From: Hibiscus mutabilis
Taxonomy: Eukaryota; Streptophyta; Magnoliopsida; Malvales; Malvaceae
Assembly: GCA_019671005.1 (NCBI GenBank)
Contig: CM033744.1
Location: 2,012,208 to 2,076,207, forward strand
Direction of reading: 5' to 3'
DNA: 64,000 bases
In this document: positions 1 to 12,492 of the stretch, piece by piece
How positions within the stretch are numbered: the first letter of the stretch is position 1
Layout: every line of letters begins with the position of its first letter
The notes under the pieces: model-generated
What the model was told of the DNA's origin: nothing
Databases searched by the model: none
The model's input: the letters and a program-made list of their open reading frames with translations, nothing else
Made by a program: the position numbers and the translations under genes

Positions 1-773
1 TTGTTACATTTATTAATAAATTTAATTATGTAATTGGTTTTTAACTCCTTCAAATATTTAATCTCCGTCCAGCAAGTGTAAGCTTCTTCTAGGACTGGAT
101 TGATTATCGTATATAGGCCCCAATGGCACATGCAACTAACACTTCTCTATCTTGGAGTATTATTGGATACTAAATAAAATAAATTAATCGAAGTTATACA
201 TTATAATATCTCAATTTTTTGTAAAATTATTTTATTCTACCATTAATATATCAAATAAGGTAAACTACACTAAACATCATTGAACTTTATGATCTGATTT
301 GATTATACCACAAAACTAAAAAACGATATTATTATACCGCTGAATTTTAGTAAAATGTATGATTATACCACTGAACTTTATAAGGTTCAATTATACCACT
401 AGGTCGCTAAATGAGTTAATGGTGTGATAATGTGGACCATGTACCAAAATAACGTCTTTTTGATATATCTGCTTTAATGCCTAAAATAACCCAAAAATAA
501 CGTCGTTTTATTAGAAGAAAATTAAAAAAATGTTACACTAAAAGATGTTTGATGCAAGGACCTTTGGAATGAAGATTAACACCTAACCACCAATCCAACT
601 TAGAATGTTATAATAATTCCAACAAGAATAATAGTATATATATATATATTATGGAATTGTACACAATAAACTTAAAAATGAAGTGGTATAAAAATCTAGA
701 GAAAATGAGAAGGGTGATATGTTCATTTCCATTTTCTTCCACCTTACCTAAGAATTAACCAAGCTCCCCTGAC
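1..773. other. AT-rich intergenic DNA with a degenerate short repeat
   Basis: I see no gene here. Between about 258 and 450 the phrase 'attataccac(t)gaact' recurs four times at roughly 45-base spacing. This is the style of the long-inverted-repeat elements elsewhere in the window, but no matching inverted half is visible, so it may be half of a decayed element. Confidence 0.5.
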
Positions 774-1045
774 ATGGAGAAATTATATCATGGATCATTT
801 CCACCACGTCATTCATGGGACTAACCAATAAAATGCATCCATTTAATTAATTTTTTTCATTTTATCTTTTTACTAAGTGAATCTTTACTTGGTAAAAACT
901 AATTTTAAATTTGATTTACAATAAATATGAGTGAAAATTCACTTGGTAAAAATATGAGATGAAAAAATTAATAAAATGAATGTATTTTATTGGTTAGTTT
1001 TATGAATGACGTGGTGAGAATGACCCATGATATAATTTCTCTGTG
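774..1045. mobile_element. Long terminal-inverted-repeat MITE
   Basis: The left arm beginning 'gagaaattatatcatgg' (from about 774) is repeated as a reverse complement ending near 1045 ('ccatgatataatttctc'). The arms match imperfectly over about 115 bases each, so almost the whole element is a hairpin. There is no coding capacity. No convincing target-site duplication was found, so the superfamily is not assigned. Confidence 0.75.
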
Positions 1046-1680
1046 AGATGCCACATTTCCCCCCCAAAAAAATAGGGCAAAACACACTTGATTATTTGTT
1101 ATAAGTTTGATAACAAACATATATTTTTTTAAGTGTTATAATTTAATTATTTAATTATTTTTTTATTAAAAAAGTTATTCAATTAAAATTTTGTTGCAAA
1201 TATATTATATTGTGATTAAAATCGAAATGAACATTTAATGTGACTTGGTATAATAACAGTTTTAGTTCCTAAAACTTGTACATTCTATTAATTTTATCTT
1301 AATTTGAAACAATTCAATAAATTTAACCATTCATATTTAAAAAATTTCATAAGTAAAGTGATTGTTTTTATTCGCATGTGACGTTACAGTCAAAATGGGT
1401 TTGTTCCATTCATCTATCAGTTGTCCAATATTGAAGTGATTGTATTTTTTAAACTATCTCATCTTCCGATTATTGAGTTTATAGACAATAGCAGAGAGTG
1501 CAATAAGTGACCAAAGGGTATGTCATATCGTGACTAAATTAATCATGACTAAATTAATCATAACTAGATTACAACTTAAAAAAAGCACTTTTTCTAACTG
1601 AACACGCCATTAAAGGCTGATCTCATTCAAACACCACCAACTTTCTTCCATCACACTTCCCATAAATATGTCCCAATTGC
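1046..1680. other. AT-rich spacer
   Basis: No gene or clear repeat boundary is visible. The stretch is AT-rich with homopolymer runs and lies upstream of the NSF-like pseudogene. Confidence 0.4.
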
Positions 1681-3576
1681 ATGTTAAAGTGCTCAAATAT
1701 AATGGAAAATTCTATGTATGCTGGTAAATCCATTGTAGATTTTTCAACTTCTGCCAAAATTAATTTCTCCATCTTTGGATATTTTGGTAGAACCATGTTG
1801 AAATTCCTCCCTTTGTTTACAAAATTGAAAAGGACAAATCGATTGCGGAAAATTGCGTGGCGATGAATCTCACACAAATGGAATGTTTGAGAATAAGTGA
1901 AGGAGACACAATTCTTCTTCACCGTTTTTCTCCGCCTCAAAGAGATTTTACACTTAAAAATTTAGGGTTGAGAGTCGATACACCGATGTCGGTTGCGTTG
2001 AAGATGAAATTGCATAAGCAGCTCGAGAAACAAGTCCATTTGCTACGAGTAGGTCTGGAGTGCGGCATGTCGGTGCGGGTAAAAGACGGTAAATTTCGAA
2101 AATTAAAAAATATTAACAAAAGGTTAATATTTTCAGTTCGATGACAAGTTTCGAAACTTACTGTCTTTTAACAATATCAATAATATTCTACCTGGATCTA
2201 TTCATCCTGAAATGGGGTAATTAAATTCTATTATTGATATTGTTATTAATTAAAGAATTTAAATTATGACGGCGGTCACATTTTTAGTCGCGATGTTTAT
2301 CACGATTGCGGACATAACGAATGTTATTGCGATTATTACGAACTGTTATTATCCGTATAGCAATTTCGGACAATGTCATTATCGTTATACAACAACCGCT
2401 ATTCAAGTGGCTGACGCTATGTGAATGCTTAGTTATTATTTCGATAATTATGTTTTTTATTTTTTCAGGACAAAAACCAGATACGTTCGAGGAATACTTT
2501 TGTATGGTCCCCTAGAACTGGAAAGAGGACACTCTCTGATGTAATTTCCCTCCATCTTAGCAAACAAAATCTAAAGGTAATATTTATAAGCAGATCATCA
2601 ACATTTTGCATTTTAATACCAAGTATTATACATGTTATAAACTTTTGTATTTATAAGCAGATCATTAGAGGACCTGGGTATTATAACGAATTTGGAGAGT
2701 CTGAGGGAGTGGTTTGGGAAATCTATGAAAATGCTAAAAAGAGATTCCGAAATGGAGATTTTAAGAAACATATTTGAATTTTATATTAGCTTCTGTTTGG
2801 AATTTGGGAAACCTTTTTGAGATTTTGTAATTGATCTACATCAATAGAATCTTGTCTAACTAAAATAATACATTTTATGTACAGGAAATAGGTAGACTTA
2901 GTTCTACAGAGTGGAGATATACAGTTGTAAATCAACTATTTGCTATGGCATAAGAAAAAAAAACATAAAGTCAAAAAATGCCCCAAATATTTGACTGAAT
3001 AGTCGTTTTGATCCCTTTTTTTTGAGCAATTCAACCCTCAATGTTTTATTTTGGGTCAAAATAGCCCTTCTATGGATGAAAATTGTTAAAAAACTAACGA
3101 TAAACAGTTTGAAATGACTTGACAGAATGATAAGTAAGCAGAAAAATATTTTATATTTTATATAATTTTTTAAAAAAATTTGACTGGTGTAATGTTTTTT
3201 CAAGTCAACACATTTGTCTATATGACATTGTTATGTCAGCGTGCATTGCCATATAGGTTTGTCCCGTCATTTCAAGCCACTTACCGTCAGTTAATTGACA
3301 GTTTTCATCCACAAAGAGGCCATTTTGATCTAAAATGAAACGTTGAGAGTTGAATTACTTAAAAAAATATGAGCCAAAGTGACAATTCAATCAAACGTTG
3401 AGAGCACTTTTTAACTTTACGCTAAAAAAATTGTTTTAAAAGTACCACGCATTTATTTAAGTTCTTATCGATATAAGAATTCATTGTTTTCAGATTAATG
3501 TTCCAGATGACTTGGACAATATTCTTATTATTGGTATAACAAATAGGATAGATTTAATTGATCGTGATATGTTAAG
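1681..3576 (+). pseudogene. NSF-like vesicle-fusing AAA ATPase pseudogene (N domain to mid D1)
   Basis: Exon-like blocks bounded by plausible GT-AG sites align in order with plant N-ethylmaleimide-sensitive factor, the hexameric ATPase that disassembles SNARE complexes. Block 1857-2095 gives the N-domain signature RISEGDTILLHRFSPPQ. Block 2137-2216 precedes D1. Block 2469-2576 gives RGILLYGP, the start of Walker A. Block 2661-2778 resembles the 'GPEVLSKFVGESE..VR.LF.DAE' part of NSF. Block 2885-2953 gives VVNQLFAMA, and block 3494-3576 gives NILIIGITNRIDLID, matching NSF's 'NVLLIGMTNRKDMLD'. Block 1681-1850 may be the extreme N domain and recurs at 57 and 61 kb. Breaks: a one-base loss at about 2506 shifts the frame inside Walker A; block 2661-2778 ends in a stop; D2 and the rest of D1 are missing. 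A MITE (2963-3428) sits in the last intron. Introns are retained, so this is a decayed duplicate and not a retrocopy. Confidence 0.75.
2963..3428. mobile_element. Inverted-repeat MITE inside an intron of the NSF-like pseudogene
   Basis: The left end 'aaagtcaaaaaatgcccc' is mirrored at the right end ('agcactttttaactttac'). Internal blocks such as 'caaccctcaatgttttatt' also recur in inverted orientation. A related copy with its core reversed lies at 28545-29010. It has no coding capacity. Confidence 0.7.
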
Positions 3577-4448
3577 GTACAACACATGTTTTTTTTATTA
3601 AATGGAGAAATATTACATTTTCATATCGGGATTCGGACCCATACAAAATAAAATAAGATAAATATTTTTGGTCACTAGACCAATTTGTGGATCTCAAGGT
3701 ACAACATATGTTCATATGCATCTACCTTCAATTTTCTTTTTTGCACAATAAGTACTATAATTGTGTTTTCTGAGTAATGTATGTGCCTTCAATTTTTATG
3801 ATAATAGAAGTCATTAGCGTATATTTAGGGTGAATAATATATTCTATTATCATATCTCTTATGCTACCATATAGGTTATATTACTATATATTATTTTTAG
3901 CTAAATTTATATAATTAGGCATTAATTTAGTCTTACCTTTTTCTTAGCTTTTGTAAACCTTGTATATATGGGTGAATTCTTGACTGAATAAACATAAGAC
4001 ATATCTTTGAATATATGCTCTTAATAAAAGTTTTATGTTTTTTTATTCCTTTTTTGATCTTTATTTAAAAGAATCCATGAGAGTCGATAATATTTAGTTC
4101 TCGAACATTAGCTTGTTTTGTACGTTGTTATTTGAGTTGATATTAGATTCGTTTTCCTCATTTTTTTCGTGTTTCTTCTGGTGTTTGATTGTCTTGTCAG
4201 TGTGCATGTTATGGGGTGGTTTTGGATACAAGTTGTATGTAAAAAGTTTTGTTTTGAATGATAACAGATTTTCTTTGTTAATGTTAGCTTTGTTGCCACT
4301 TGTACTAAAAAAACATTTTATTAAAATTTCATTGTAGTTTTGTTTACTTGTAATAGACTTTTTTTTGTTAATGTTAGCTTTGCTACTACTCGTACTCTTA
4401 GAAAAAAGTATTAAAATGTTATTGCCTTCTTTCGGAAAAATATATCTT
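3577..4448. other. AT-rich spacer
   Basis: The next expected NSF exons are not recognisable here. A possible SINE-like B-box phrase ('gggattcggacccat') lies near 3627. Nothing else could be assigned. Confidence 0.4.
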
Positions 4449-4790
4449 TAGCGACGTTTTTTAGTGGCGTTTTTTACCGTCTTTAAAAGCTTTTCAGCGC
4501 TTAAAAAAGTACTGTAAGAAGTGCCGCAATAGTTCGCGGCATTTTCGGACAAAAACGTCGCAAAAAGTCAAGATCTATAGTGGTGTTTGTCTTTACACAT
4601 GTCGCGAGTAACTGTTCTTAGTGGCGCTTGTAAAGACAAACGCCGCAAAAAAATATGTTCTTTAATGGTGTTTGTCTTTACAAACGACGCGAATAACTGT
4701 TCTTTAGTGACATTTATCTTTACAAATGCCGCGAATAACTGTTTTTTAGTGGCGTTTATTTCTACAAACGCCGCGAATAACACCATGTTG
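4449..4790. mobile_element. CACTA-like subterminal repeat array
   Basis: Units built around 'agtggcgttt' and its complement 'aaacgccgc' alternate about every 45-60 bases, each followed by 'gaataactgttcttt'. Such palindromic GCGGCG-type subterminal repeats are typical of plant CACTA (En/Spm) ends, where transposase binds. No transposase and no CACTA terminus is visible, so this is probably a remnant or a non-autonomous end. Superfamily assignment is an inference. Confidence 0.5.
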
Positions 4791-5754
4791 TCAAACAAAA
4801 AAACTCAAATAAAAAGCATACTATATTATATAATAATCTAAAATGCATTACATTCAGCTGCCAAGTACATGGCCACTTCTAATTTCTTTAAGAGGTTCAA
4901 GTGCAGTACCATCTAATCTGTGTGAAACCCCAAACAAGAAAAAATAAATTAAAAGAGAAAAAGGATTTCATATGCAAGAAGGTTCAGTAGATATACCCAA
5001 GAATGTATGTTTCCAGGTAACTAGAGACAACAAAAGCCCTTTAGACCTTTACAAGAAAGGCTTGTATTATCAGGCACATGCCTAGTGCAGTTTAGTAAGG
5101 CAATGGGTGCCAAAAAGTCCCCCTAAATGTTATCTTTAATTCCGTTAATTCTTTTCATCATCTACACCTTTAATAATAATAATACTAAAAGAGGTTTTTT
5201 AAATTTCGATTATCGATTAATTCGGTTTAAAATCAGTTAATTAAATGAATTAATCGAACTAACTCCAAATATTAAATATTTAACACATTATATATGTTCG
5301 TTTGTGTTCGTTTATGTTCTTTTGTGTTCGTTTATCATTTTAACGAACAAACATGAGCGAACACGAACAAGCTACGTTCTTTAATGATCGAACACGAACA
5401 AGAAATTTTGTGTTCGTGCATTTGTTTGGTTAAAGTTAAACGAATGAACATGAACACACCTTCATTCGTATTCGTTCAGTTCGTTTACAAGCCTAACTAA
5501 ATCTTAGACCATATTTTCATGACTTGATAACTATATTAAAACCTGTCAAGTGAGATAGTGTTTTTCGGCTGGCAGTGTTCTATTCGAAACATAGCTGTGA
5601 GATGTCACTTTCCCCTATGATACATTTCAACTCAAACTTTTGTTTGGAAGACGGAAGCATGGGGAATATTTTACACATAAGGTGGTTGAAATAGAGTTTG
5701 ATATCGCACCTGCTGGACATTGAATGCAGTTTGTCCTAAAATCTATTAATCGAA
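4791..5754. other. Unassigned spacer with GTTCGTTT inverted block
   Basis: 4830-5110 is less AT-rich and transcript-like in texture, but I recognise no protein. From 5290 to 5480 the motif 'gttcgttt' and its complement 'aacgaac' recur many times and form a long imperfect hairpin. 5500-5754 shows nothing assignable. Confidence 0.4.
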
Positions 5755-6851
5755 ATTAAGGGTGAGTGTTCAATCAGTCAAGTTGACTTAAATTTTTTTT
5801 AAGTTATTCGAGTTAACGCATCATATTTTACAGCTCAAACTTAATTTAATTTTTTTTCAATTCGACTCGAGTTTATGAAATTCGACTCGAGTTTTCGAGT
5901 TCTTATACAAATTTAATTGTAATTATTTATCATGTTATAATATCGTTTGATTCCAATTTAAACGACTTTCTTTAATCATATAAGATATGCATATATATTT
6001 CTTCATATAATTTTTCACATGTATAAGTAAGATTTGTAATGTTATTTAATAAAAAATATCATCTAAACTTTTAAAATATATGTATAATATTATTTTCAAA
6101 TAAGGAACTTTTGGTGATAAAGTATTGATGGGAGTATAAATGAGTAAATGATTTGATGCGAAGAAAAAATTTTATAAAAAAAAATTCTGTTGAATGATCA
6201 TATTGAATAAAATGTAAAGTTAAACTGCTAAATTGCAAAAAGAATATATTTGTTAAAAATATGAATTGAAGTTATATGGATATTAAATAGTGTTAGTGAA
6301 TCATGTGGTTTAATTTTGGTCAAAAATAGACTTAAAAAGAAAGAAGAATTGAAGAAATGAGAAATCATTCAAAGTTGAGGGGCTAAATTGCAAAAGTAGG
6401 AAATTAATTTAAAAAATATGAATTGAAGCTAAATAGGTATTCTATAGTGGTTTAGGAGCATGTGTTTCAAATTTGGTCAAAAATTGACTTAAATGAATGA
6501 GGGATTGAAGAAATGAGGAAATCATACAAAGTTAAGTGGCTACATTAAAAATATATATGAAATTTATTTTCAAAAATATGAATTAAAGCTAAATAAGTAT
6601 TCTGCATTGGTTTAGTAATATGTGGTTCAAATTTGGTCAAAAATAGACTTAAAATGAAGGAGGAATTGAAGAAAAATAAAACCAGAGAAAAAAAATGTAA
6701 AATTCAATTTTTTGAGTTGGGCAAATTTCAACTTAACTCGAACGCAATTTTTTCGATTTACTCGAATTGACTCAAATAACTCAAACAAATCGAATAACTC
6801 AAAATGAAAAAATATTTTTTCAAGTCGAGTCAAATTTTGATCACCCTTAAT
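5755..6851. mobile_element. Terminal-inverted-repeat element with internal ~160-bp tandem repeats
   Basis: The ends are inverted copies: 'attaagggtga' at 5755 and 'tcacccttaat' ending at 6851, followed by arms rich in 'caagtcgag' and 'gttattcgag' phrases. Inside are three direct repeats of about 160 bases starting near 6253, 6412 and 6572 ('aaaatatgaattgaagc', later 'ttcaaatttggtcaaaaat'). No transposase is seen. A shorter relative lies at 20431-20845. Confidence 0.65.
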
Positions 6852-7544
6852 CAAAATAGTATCTTTGATTTCCCTCATAAGTATTGCCTTTTCTATATAA
6901 TCATTTGTTTGATTTTTGACTCTTTTTACAATTCATTATTTTTTAGTTCAATTATTTCTTATTTTTGATTTTTTTATACTAACGTTCGATTTTGAGATTT
7001 TTTTATTTTATTTTAATAAAAAAAATTATTTTACAGTTTTAAATATTATTTGATAAAAGTTTAAAACTTTTTATATATATATTCATTAAAAATTATTTTG
7101 AGTGATAAAAATAATTAATAATTCATATATAATATTTTAAATTATTCAATATTTATTTTTTCCATTATATAATAATTAAATTTAATTAAAAATAAAAATA
7201 AAATTTTAAATTTTAAATTATAAACAATCAAAAACTACTGTTCATTTTTCGATAACACCGGTGTTTGCTACTCACTCTATTGCTTGTCACCACTGCTGAG
7301 TGCTCTGACTAAAAGAGGAAAAAAATCCCCTTTTTTATTGTGACTAAAAATCCCTTCAAAAGGCCAAATCCCGAAGCCTCTAAATTTCTCGATTTTCTTT
7401 CATTTATGCTTTAATTTAAGGTTTAACTCGAGCAAAGAGTTGTAAATTCCAACTGGGTTTTCGATAAAGTTTGAAGCTTTTAGGGTTTGTTTGAGGATAT
7501 TTTTTTTGTTAATTTTGGAAGAGCAAGATTGTTTGTTTCGAGAA
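6852..7544 (+). promoter_or_regulatory. Upstream region of the AGD14-type gene
   Basis: 6852-7240 is extremely AT-rich without genes. From about 7250 the base composition becomes more balanced and pyrimidine-rich, which suggests the promoter/5' UTR of the downstream gene. No clear TATA box is seen. The transcription start cannot be fixed from sequence alone. Confidence 0.4.
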
Positions 7545-10500
7545 ATGGGAAGTAGAAAAGAAGAAGAAAGAAACGAGAAGATAATTAGAGGTCTCATGAA
7601 ATTGCCTCCTAATCGTCGTTGCATTAACTGTAACAGCTTGGTAATTTTTTTTCAAACTGAAGTCTTTTGGATTAGTCGTTGCATAGTCAAGGTCTGCTGG
7701 GATAGTGAAAAATAAGATAGATTGAGAGGTTTACAAATGGTTTTTTGAAATTGGGTTTTCTTGATTTTTGAAAGTTCAATTCTTGCATCTATATGTAGTG
7801 ATTTTGAAGATGGTAAATGAGCTGTTTTGAAAAGAGTGTTGAGATTTGCTTGTTGTTTCTTCTTATAATCTACTGAAACTAATATATTTCAAGTTATCGT
7901 TGCAGGGTCCTCAGTATGTTTGCACAAATTTCTGGACTTTCATTTGCATGACTTGCAGTGGGATTCAGTGAGTATTTTGTTTTAGTGATTTCAGCATATA
8001 GTATTTTGACTTGGAAATAATTTCACTGTTGTAAAGCTTTGTGTTTTTGGAAGTATGTAACTTCATTAATGCTATGTTACTTGAACTTGGTTGTGACTAT
8101 CAGATATGGGTATGGTCAAGCTTTTCGAAGGTTTTCCATGTATTTGGAAGATCTTTGCAGGTCATATGATCATATCTCCATACTCATGTGTCGTACACGG
8201 GTACTTAAAGAAATAAAGTGCAGGTGCAACATAGGATTCATGCATTATGATTTTTGAAAGTTAAAGTTCTTGCAACTTCTGTTATTGTGATTTTTAAGTT
8301 TCCTTAACTGAAAGGAGTTAATGCATCGAGCCTTTCAAATCAAGATTATGTTCGAGCGACACTGACACTACATCAAAGGATCGAGCCTTTCAAATCTACC
8401 ATTTTTTTCTTATGCTGGTGTTCATTTGTGTTAATATTAATTTGTATTGCAGTCGTGAGTTTACTCATCGTGTAAAGTCTGTATCGATGTCAAAGTTCAC
8501 TTCACAGGAAGTTGAAGCTCTTCAGAGTGGTGGTAATCAGGTTTGAAAACATGTTACGTTTTTTGCATCTATGGCAAGATTGAGGGGCTTATTTTAATGT
8601 TTAAGTTCTTTATTTTATTCTTTTTAGCGTGCAAGAGATATTTATCTTAAGGATTGGGACCTGCAGAGGCAAAGATTGCCGGACAGCAGGTGCATTAAAT
8701 GTTTTTTACCTAAAAGTACCAGGCACGTTGTTGGTAGATATGGGGTTTTCTAATAACTCTCTCATTGCAGCAATGCTGATAAAATCCGAGAGTTGATAAA
8801 GAATGTATACGTGGATAGAAAATACGCTGGAGGAAAAACACATGACAAGCCTCCAAGAGACATGCAGGTTAATTTCTTCGAATTTAATATACACAGCAGT
8901 TCAACCTTCAAATTCTTCAAATTCAAAAATTTTGTTAAACCTCAATGCTGCTTGAATCTTTCCCTAAAATCATGCTTTCTAATTAGAAAGTGAAATGAAT
9001 ACGGTTGGGGATCATTTCATACGAGGTTGAACTTCCTAAAATGGCTTTAGCTTTTCTTTCTTTATTTCTTTAAACTTTTTGTGGAAAACGGAATTACTCT
9101 TTTCATTAAGAGTCACCACCCACATTGGTGTTTGTTAAACAAATTTATGTGTACTAGGTGTGTACCTGAGTGCCTTGCTCGAAATGGTCTGAGGCACATG
9201 TCGTTTGGAACTAAGGTGCAACACGTAGGCCTTGATGACACCGGAGAAGCCCACCTCTTGATATTAGCATTTCTACATGCTTGTCTTTCAGCTTTATTTG
9301 AATACATTTCTCCTAGATCCTAGAGCTCTGGTTTAAATGTGTGATTCTTAAATGAATTTGACAGAGTCATAGAAATCATGAAGATGAAACGAGACGTGCC
9401 AGTTCTTATCATTCTTATTCTCAAAGTCCACCATATGACTATCAATACGAAGATCGGCGCTATGGAAAACAAGTTGCTGCTGCACTTTCTAGGAAGCCTG
9501 GTTCAGATCGAGGGCATTATGTGGGGAAAGTTTCTAGTTTTGTCTACAGTCCTGGTCGCTTAAGTGATCAAATGTTTGAGGATAGGTTTGCAGATGAGGG
9601 ATCTGCTCCTAGGGTTTCAGACGTCTCTGTATCTAGTGGAGGTGATACATTTGCAACTGGTGCAGGGTCACCAAATTTCCGGAAGGATGTTGGATTTGCA
9701 AGCCCAACTTTTCAGTCTCAAAGAGAAGTTTTAAGTGAAGATACACAACATCAAACGATTAATCCGTCTCTGGACCTGAGTTCCCAAAAGGATGCTGGAG
9801 GGATTCCACTGCCGCAGGTCACATCTCACACTTTTAATTAGTGAGAAGTAGTTTCTTTTTAATTCCCTTACATCTGAAAATATGTGATATTTATGAAGCA
9901 TTGTTATTGAAACGCTATGTTTGCACTCTGGTGGGAAAGTTCCATATGGTGATTACAAACATCAAGAAAAGAGCTCAAACCATAATGATAAATTGCGTAG
10001 CTCTTAACATATCTAAAACTATTGTAGTGGAGCCTGCTTTTATTAATTCTAAATTCAGGCACGGTAATGATAAATTGCGTAGCTCTTAACATATATAAAA
10101 CTATTTATGAAGCATGGTTTGTTGTCAGTTGCTACCTATGCATGCACGATGCCTATATAGACCTATAAATAAGTTCTCAATTTAGAGAAAATTCTTTTTC
10201 TTGATCTCAGTAATGTTATTTTTGCTGACTTTTTGATTGCTGGAATATGAATCTACCCTAGGCTTTTAATGTCATTAAAAAAAGCATGTTCATACAACTT
10301 GGCATGACCATAATGTTAGTATGTTACTAAATGTGTGAAACGCAAGTGTTTTCTAGCAAATATATTTTTTCTTGGTTTTGTTGCAGTTATACATGGTTTA
10401 TCATGTGTAATCTTACAGCTACGTTTATATGTTTAATCATCTCATGCCAAAACATTTACTTACAAGCAGACATCTGTTCCCGTGAATTATGGTGGCCTGG

Positions 10501-12179
10501 ATCTCTTTAATACACCTGAGGCTTCTGCTTCTCCACCAATAGATTTGTTTCAGTTACCCGCAACATCAACCGTTTCTTCCAAAGATTTATTACAACCTGC
10601 AGCTGTATCTTCAAAGCCACCTGGGAATTCATATCAACCTCCTCCCTCTATAAACTTATTTGCTGGGATTGCTGAGCTGCAACCAGCTACAACTTTTGAT
10701 GGAAAATCACCCGAGTTACCTGTACCTAAGAATGAAGGATGGGCAACGTTTGATAGCCAGCCTACAGCATCTGATCCAGTAACAAAAAATCTTTTACCTG
10801 CTGCAATGCCCAGTGTTGAAGATTTGTCAGTGAAGTTTGACCAACCATCATCCCTAAACGCAACCGTGCAGTGGCCTCTTTTTGAAAACTCTAGTGCTTT
10901 TGGTAATACTTCGACTATATCTAGTCAATGGCCGCAAGAGGGGCATGATGGTCAAGCCTCCACTTTTGCAACCGTTACTCAGGTAAGCCTATTTCACATT
11001 GTAATGCATGCTCTGCTCAAAGTCCATTGCAGTTTGAAGTGACCCACTGTCTTTGAACAGTCATGGAATGCTTTTAATGATTTTGCTGAATCACTTCCTG
11101 TTGAACCACAAGTAGTAACATGCAATAATCATTTGGCGACCACTGATGAACATTTGGGCTTGGCAGCAGTTTCAGAGGTTCGCTACTTTTATTTCTAATG
11201 ATGCCAAACATTTTCTTTTCTTCAATTTATGTTTAAAATGTCTGTTCCTGCAGAACCATGATAATGATGGCTTCCAAACAGCTGACTCCCCTGCTGATTT
11301 TGCTGCTGCCACTCTTCCATCAGAGAATGGCACAGCACCGTTATATGCTCCATCGATGAATCCACTTTTGGTTTGTTCTTTTAACGTACTGGTTCTTTTT
11401 TTCCCTTGAACGCTTATTTAATCTGTCTTGAGTTTTGAACTTATTTTGCAGGGAGAAAAACAATTGCAAGCTGCTGATCATAAATCAACCAACCCATTTG
11501 ATCTTCCTTATGATTCTGAATTGGAACAAAATGATATGGTATATTTTGCATTTTCTTTCCTGACACAATATTTTATGCATGTTGATCATTCAGTATCCTT
11601 ATGCATGCTTTACATTGATTTGGAACGCATTTCTTGTGGGCAAGGTCGCAAGGGCACATGTAACGTTGATTCTAAACTATTTCTTACTGGTTTATGGCGT
11701 GTTGCAGTTCTTTGATATGAGTTCATTAAAAACCACGCTTCCTAATTCTCAGTTGCCTTCCCCCCTTTTTGATGGTGCATCACAACCGTGGCTTCCTCAG
11801 AATCCAGCGACACAGCATATTCCAGCAACACCACAAGGTAGTTCATGTTGTCTTCTTGGGTAAAGAACCATAAATATTAAGTTCATCTATGACATTTGAC
11901 CATGAGGCCTCGAATTTTATTTTTTGGCTTATTTCTGCAGGTGGCTTAGTCTACATGTCTGGCCAGTCACCAAGTTCGCAATTGTCGTAAGTTGTTTAAT
12001 ATGTTATCGTCAATTTCATCATTGTGACTACAATTTTCAAAATAAATAATTGAATAAATAACTAACCGTGCATGATTATATCATAAGCTTTCGAAAGTTA
12101 AAATCCATTTTCTATATAAAACAGGAATGTCCCAGCCCAAGGGCCTTTTGCTTCCATAGGAGGAAACCCTTTCACGTAG
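7545..12179 (+). CDS. AGD14: ADP-ribosylation factor GTPase-activating protein, AGD14 type (13 exons)
   Basis: Predicted 640 aa, close to the Arabidopsis AGD14 length. Exons: 7545-7640, 7906-7967, 8453-8540, 8628-8689, 8771-8867, 9365-9817, 10470-10982, 11061-11177, 11254-11370, 11452-11538, 11708-11837, 11941-11986, 12125-12179; all introns are GT-AG and phases join without stops. The protein stimulates GTP hydrolysis on ARF GTPases in coated-vesicle traffic. The ARF-GAP zinc finger is at residues 26-49 (C26-X2-C29-X16-C46-X2-C49), with the catalytic arginine finger at R54; the domain ends near residue 130. The start is the ATG giving MGSRKEEERNEK, the conserved family N terminus. The remaining ~500 residues are low-complexity, Ser/Pro/Gln-rich and probably disordered. 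They contain two NPF motifs (residues 549-551 and 637-639, the latter almost at the C terminus); NPF motifs bind EH-domain proteins in other endocytic adaptors. I see no damage. Confidence 0.92.
9980..10115. repeat. Local ~81-bp direct duplication in AGD14 intron 6
   Basis: The phrase 'aattgcgtagctcttaaca' occurs near 9990 and again near 10072. 'atttatgaagcat' also occurs at 9889 and 10104. This is a small intronic duplication with no evident function. Confidence 0.6.
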
Positions 12180-12492
12180 AATCTACAGCCAGCAGCGGCT
12201 TTTTAGTCCTTTTTTTCAATCTAGTAGCCAATCTCCGTACCTACATTAGAACTAATTCACCGTGTAGTCATTCTAATTTTTTCCTTTGCAAAAAAATAAT
12301 ACCATTGTCGAGGCCGGAAATTCCTTTAAGGCCTCGTGTTTGTGAGTGACTCGCTCGTTAGAAGCAGTGATGCACCGGGGAAAGAGTTACAAGAGAGATT
12401 AGGCTTTGGTTTTTATGGTGCATAGGGTTGTAAAGACACGAATGGCATCGTAATTTGTTTGCAGCTTTCTATTGGATTGTTTTGCTTGCAGA
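12180..12492 (+). other. Probable 3' UTR of the AGD14-type gene
   Basis: The region downstream of the stop codon is of mixed composition and holds no other gene. The polyadenylation site cannot be placed with confidence. The tandem duplication begins directly after it. Confidence 0.45.
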
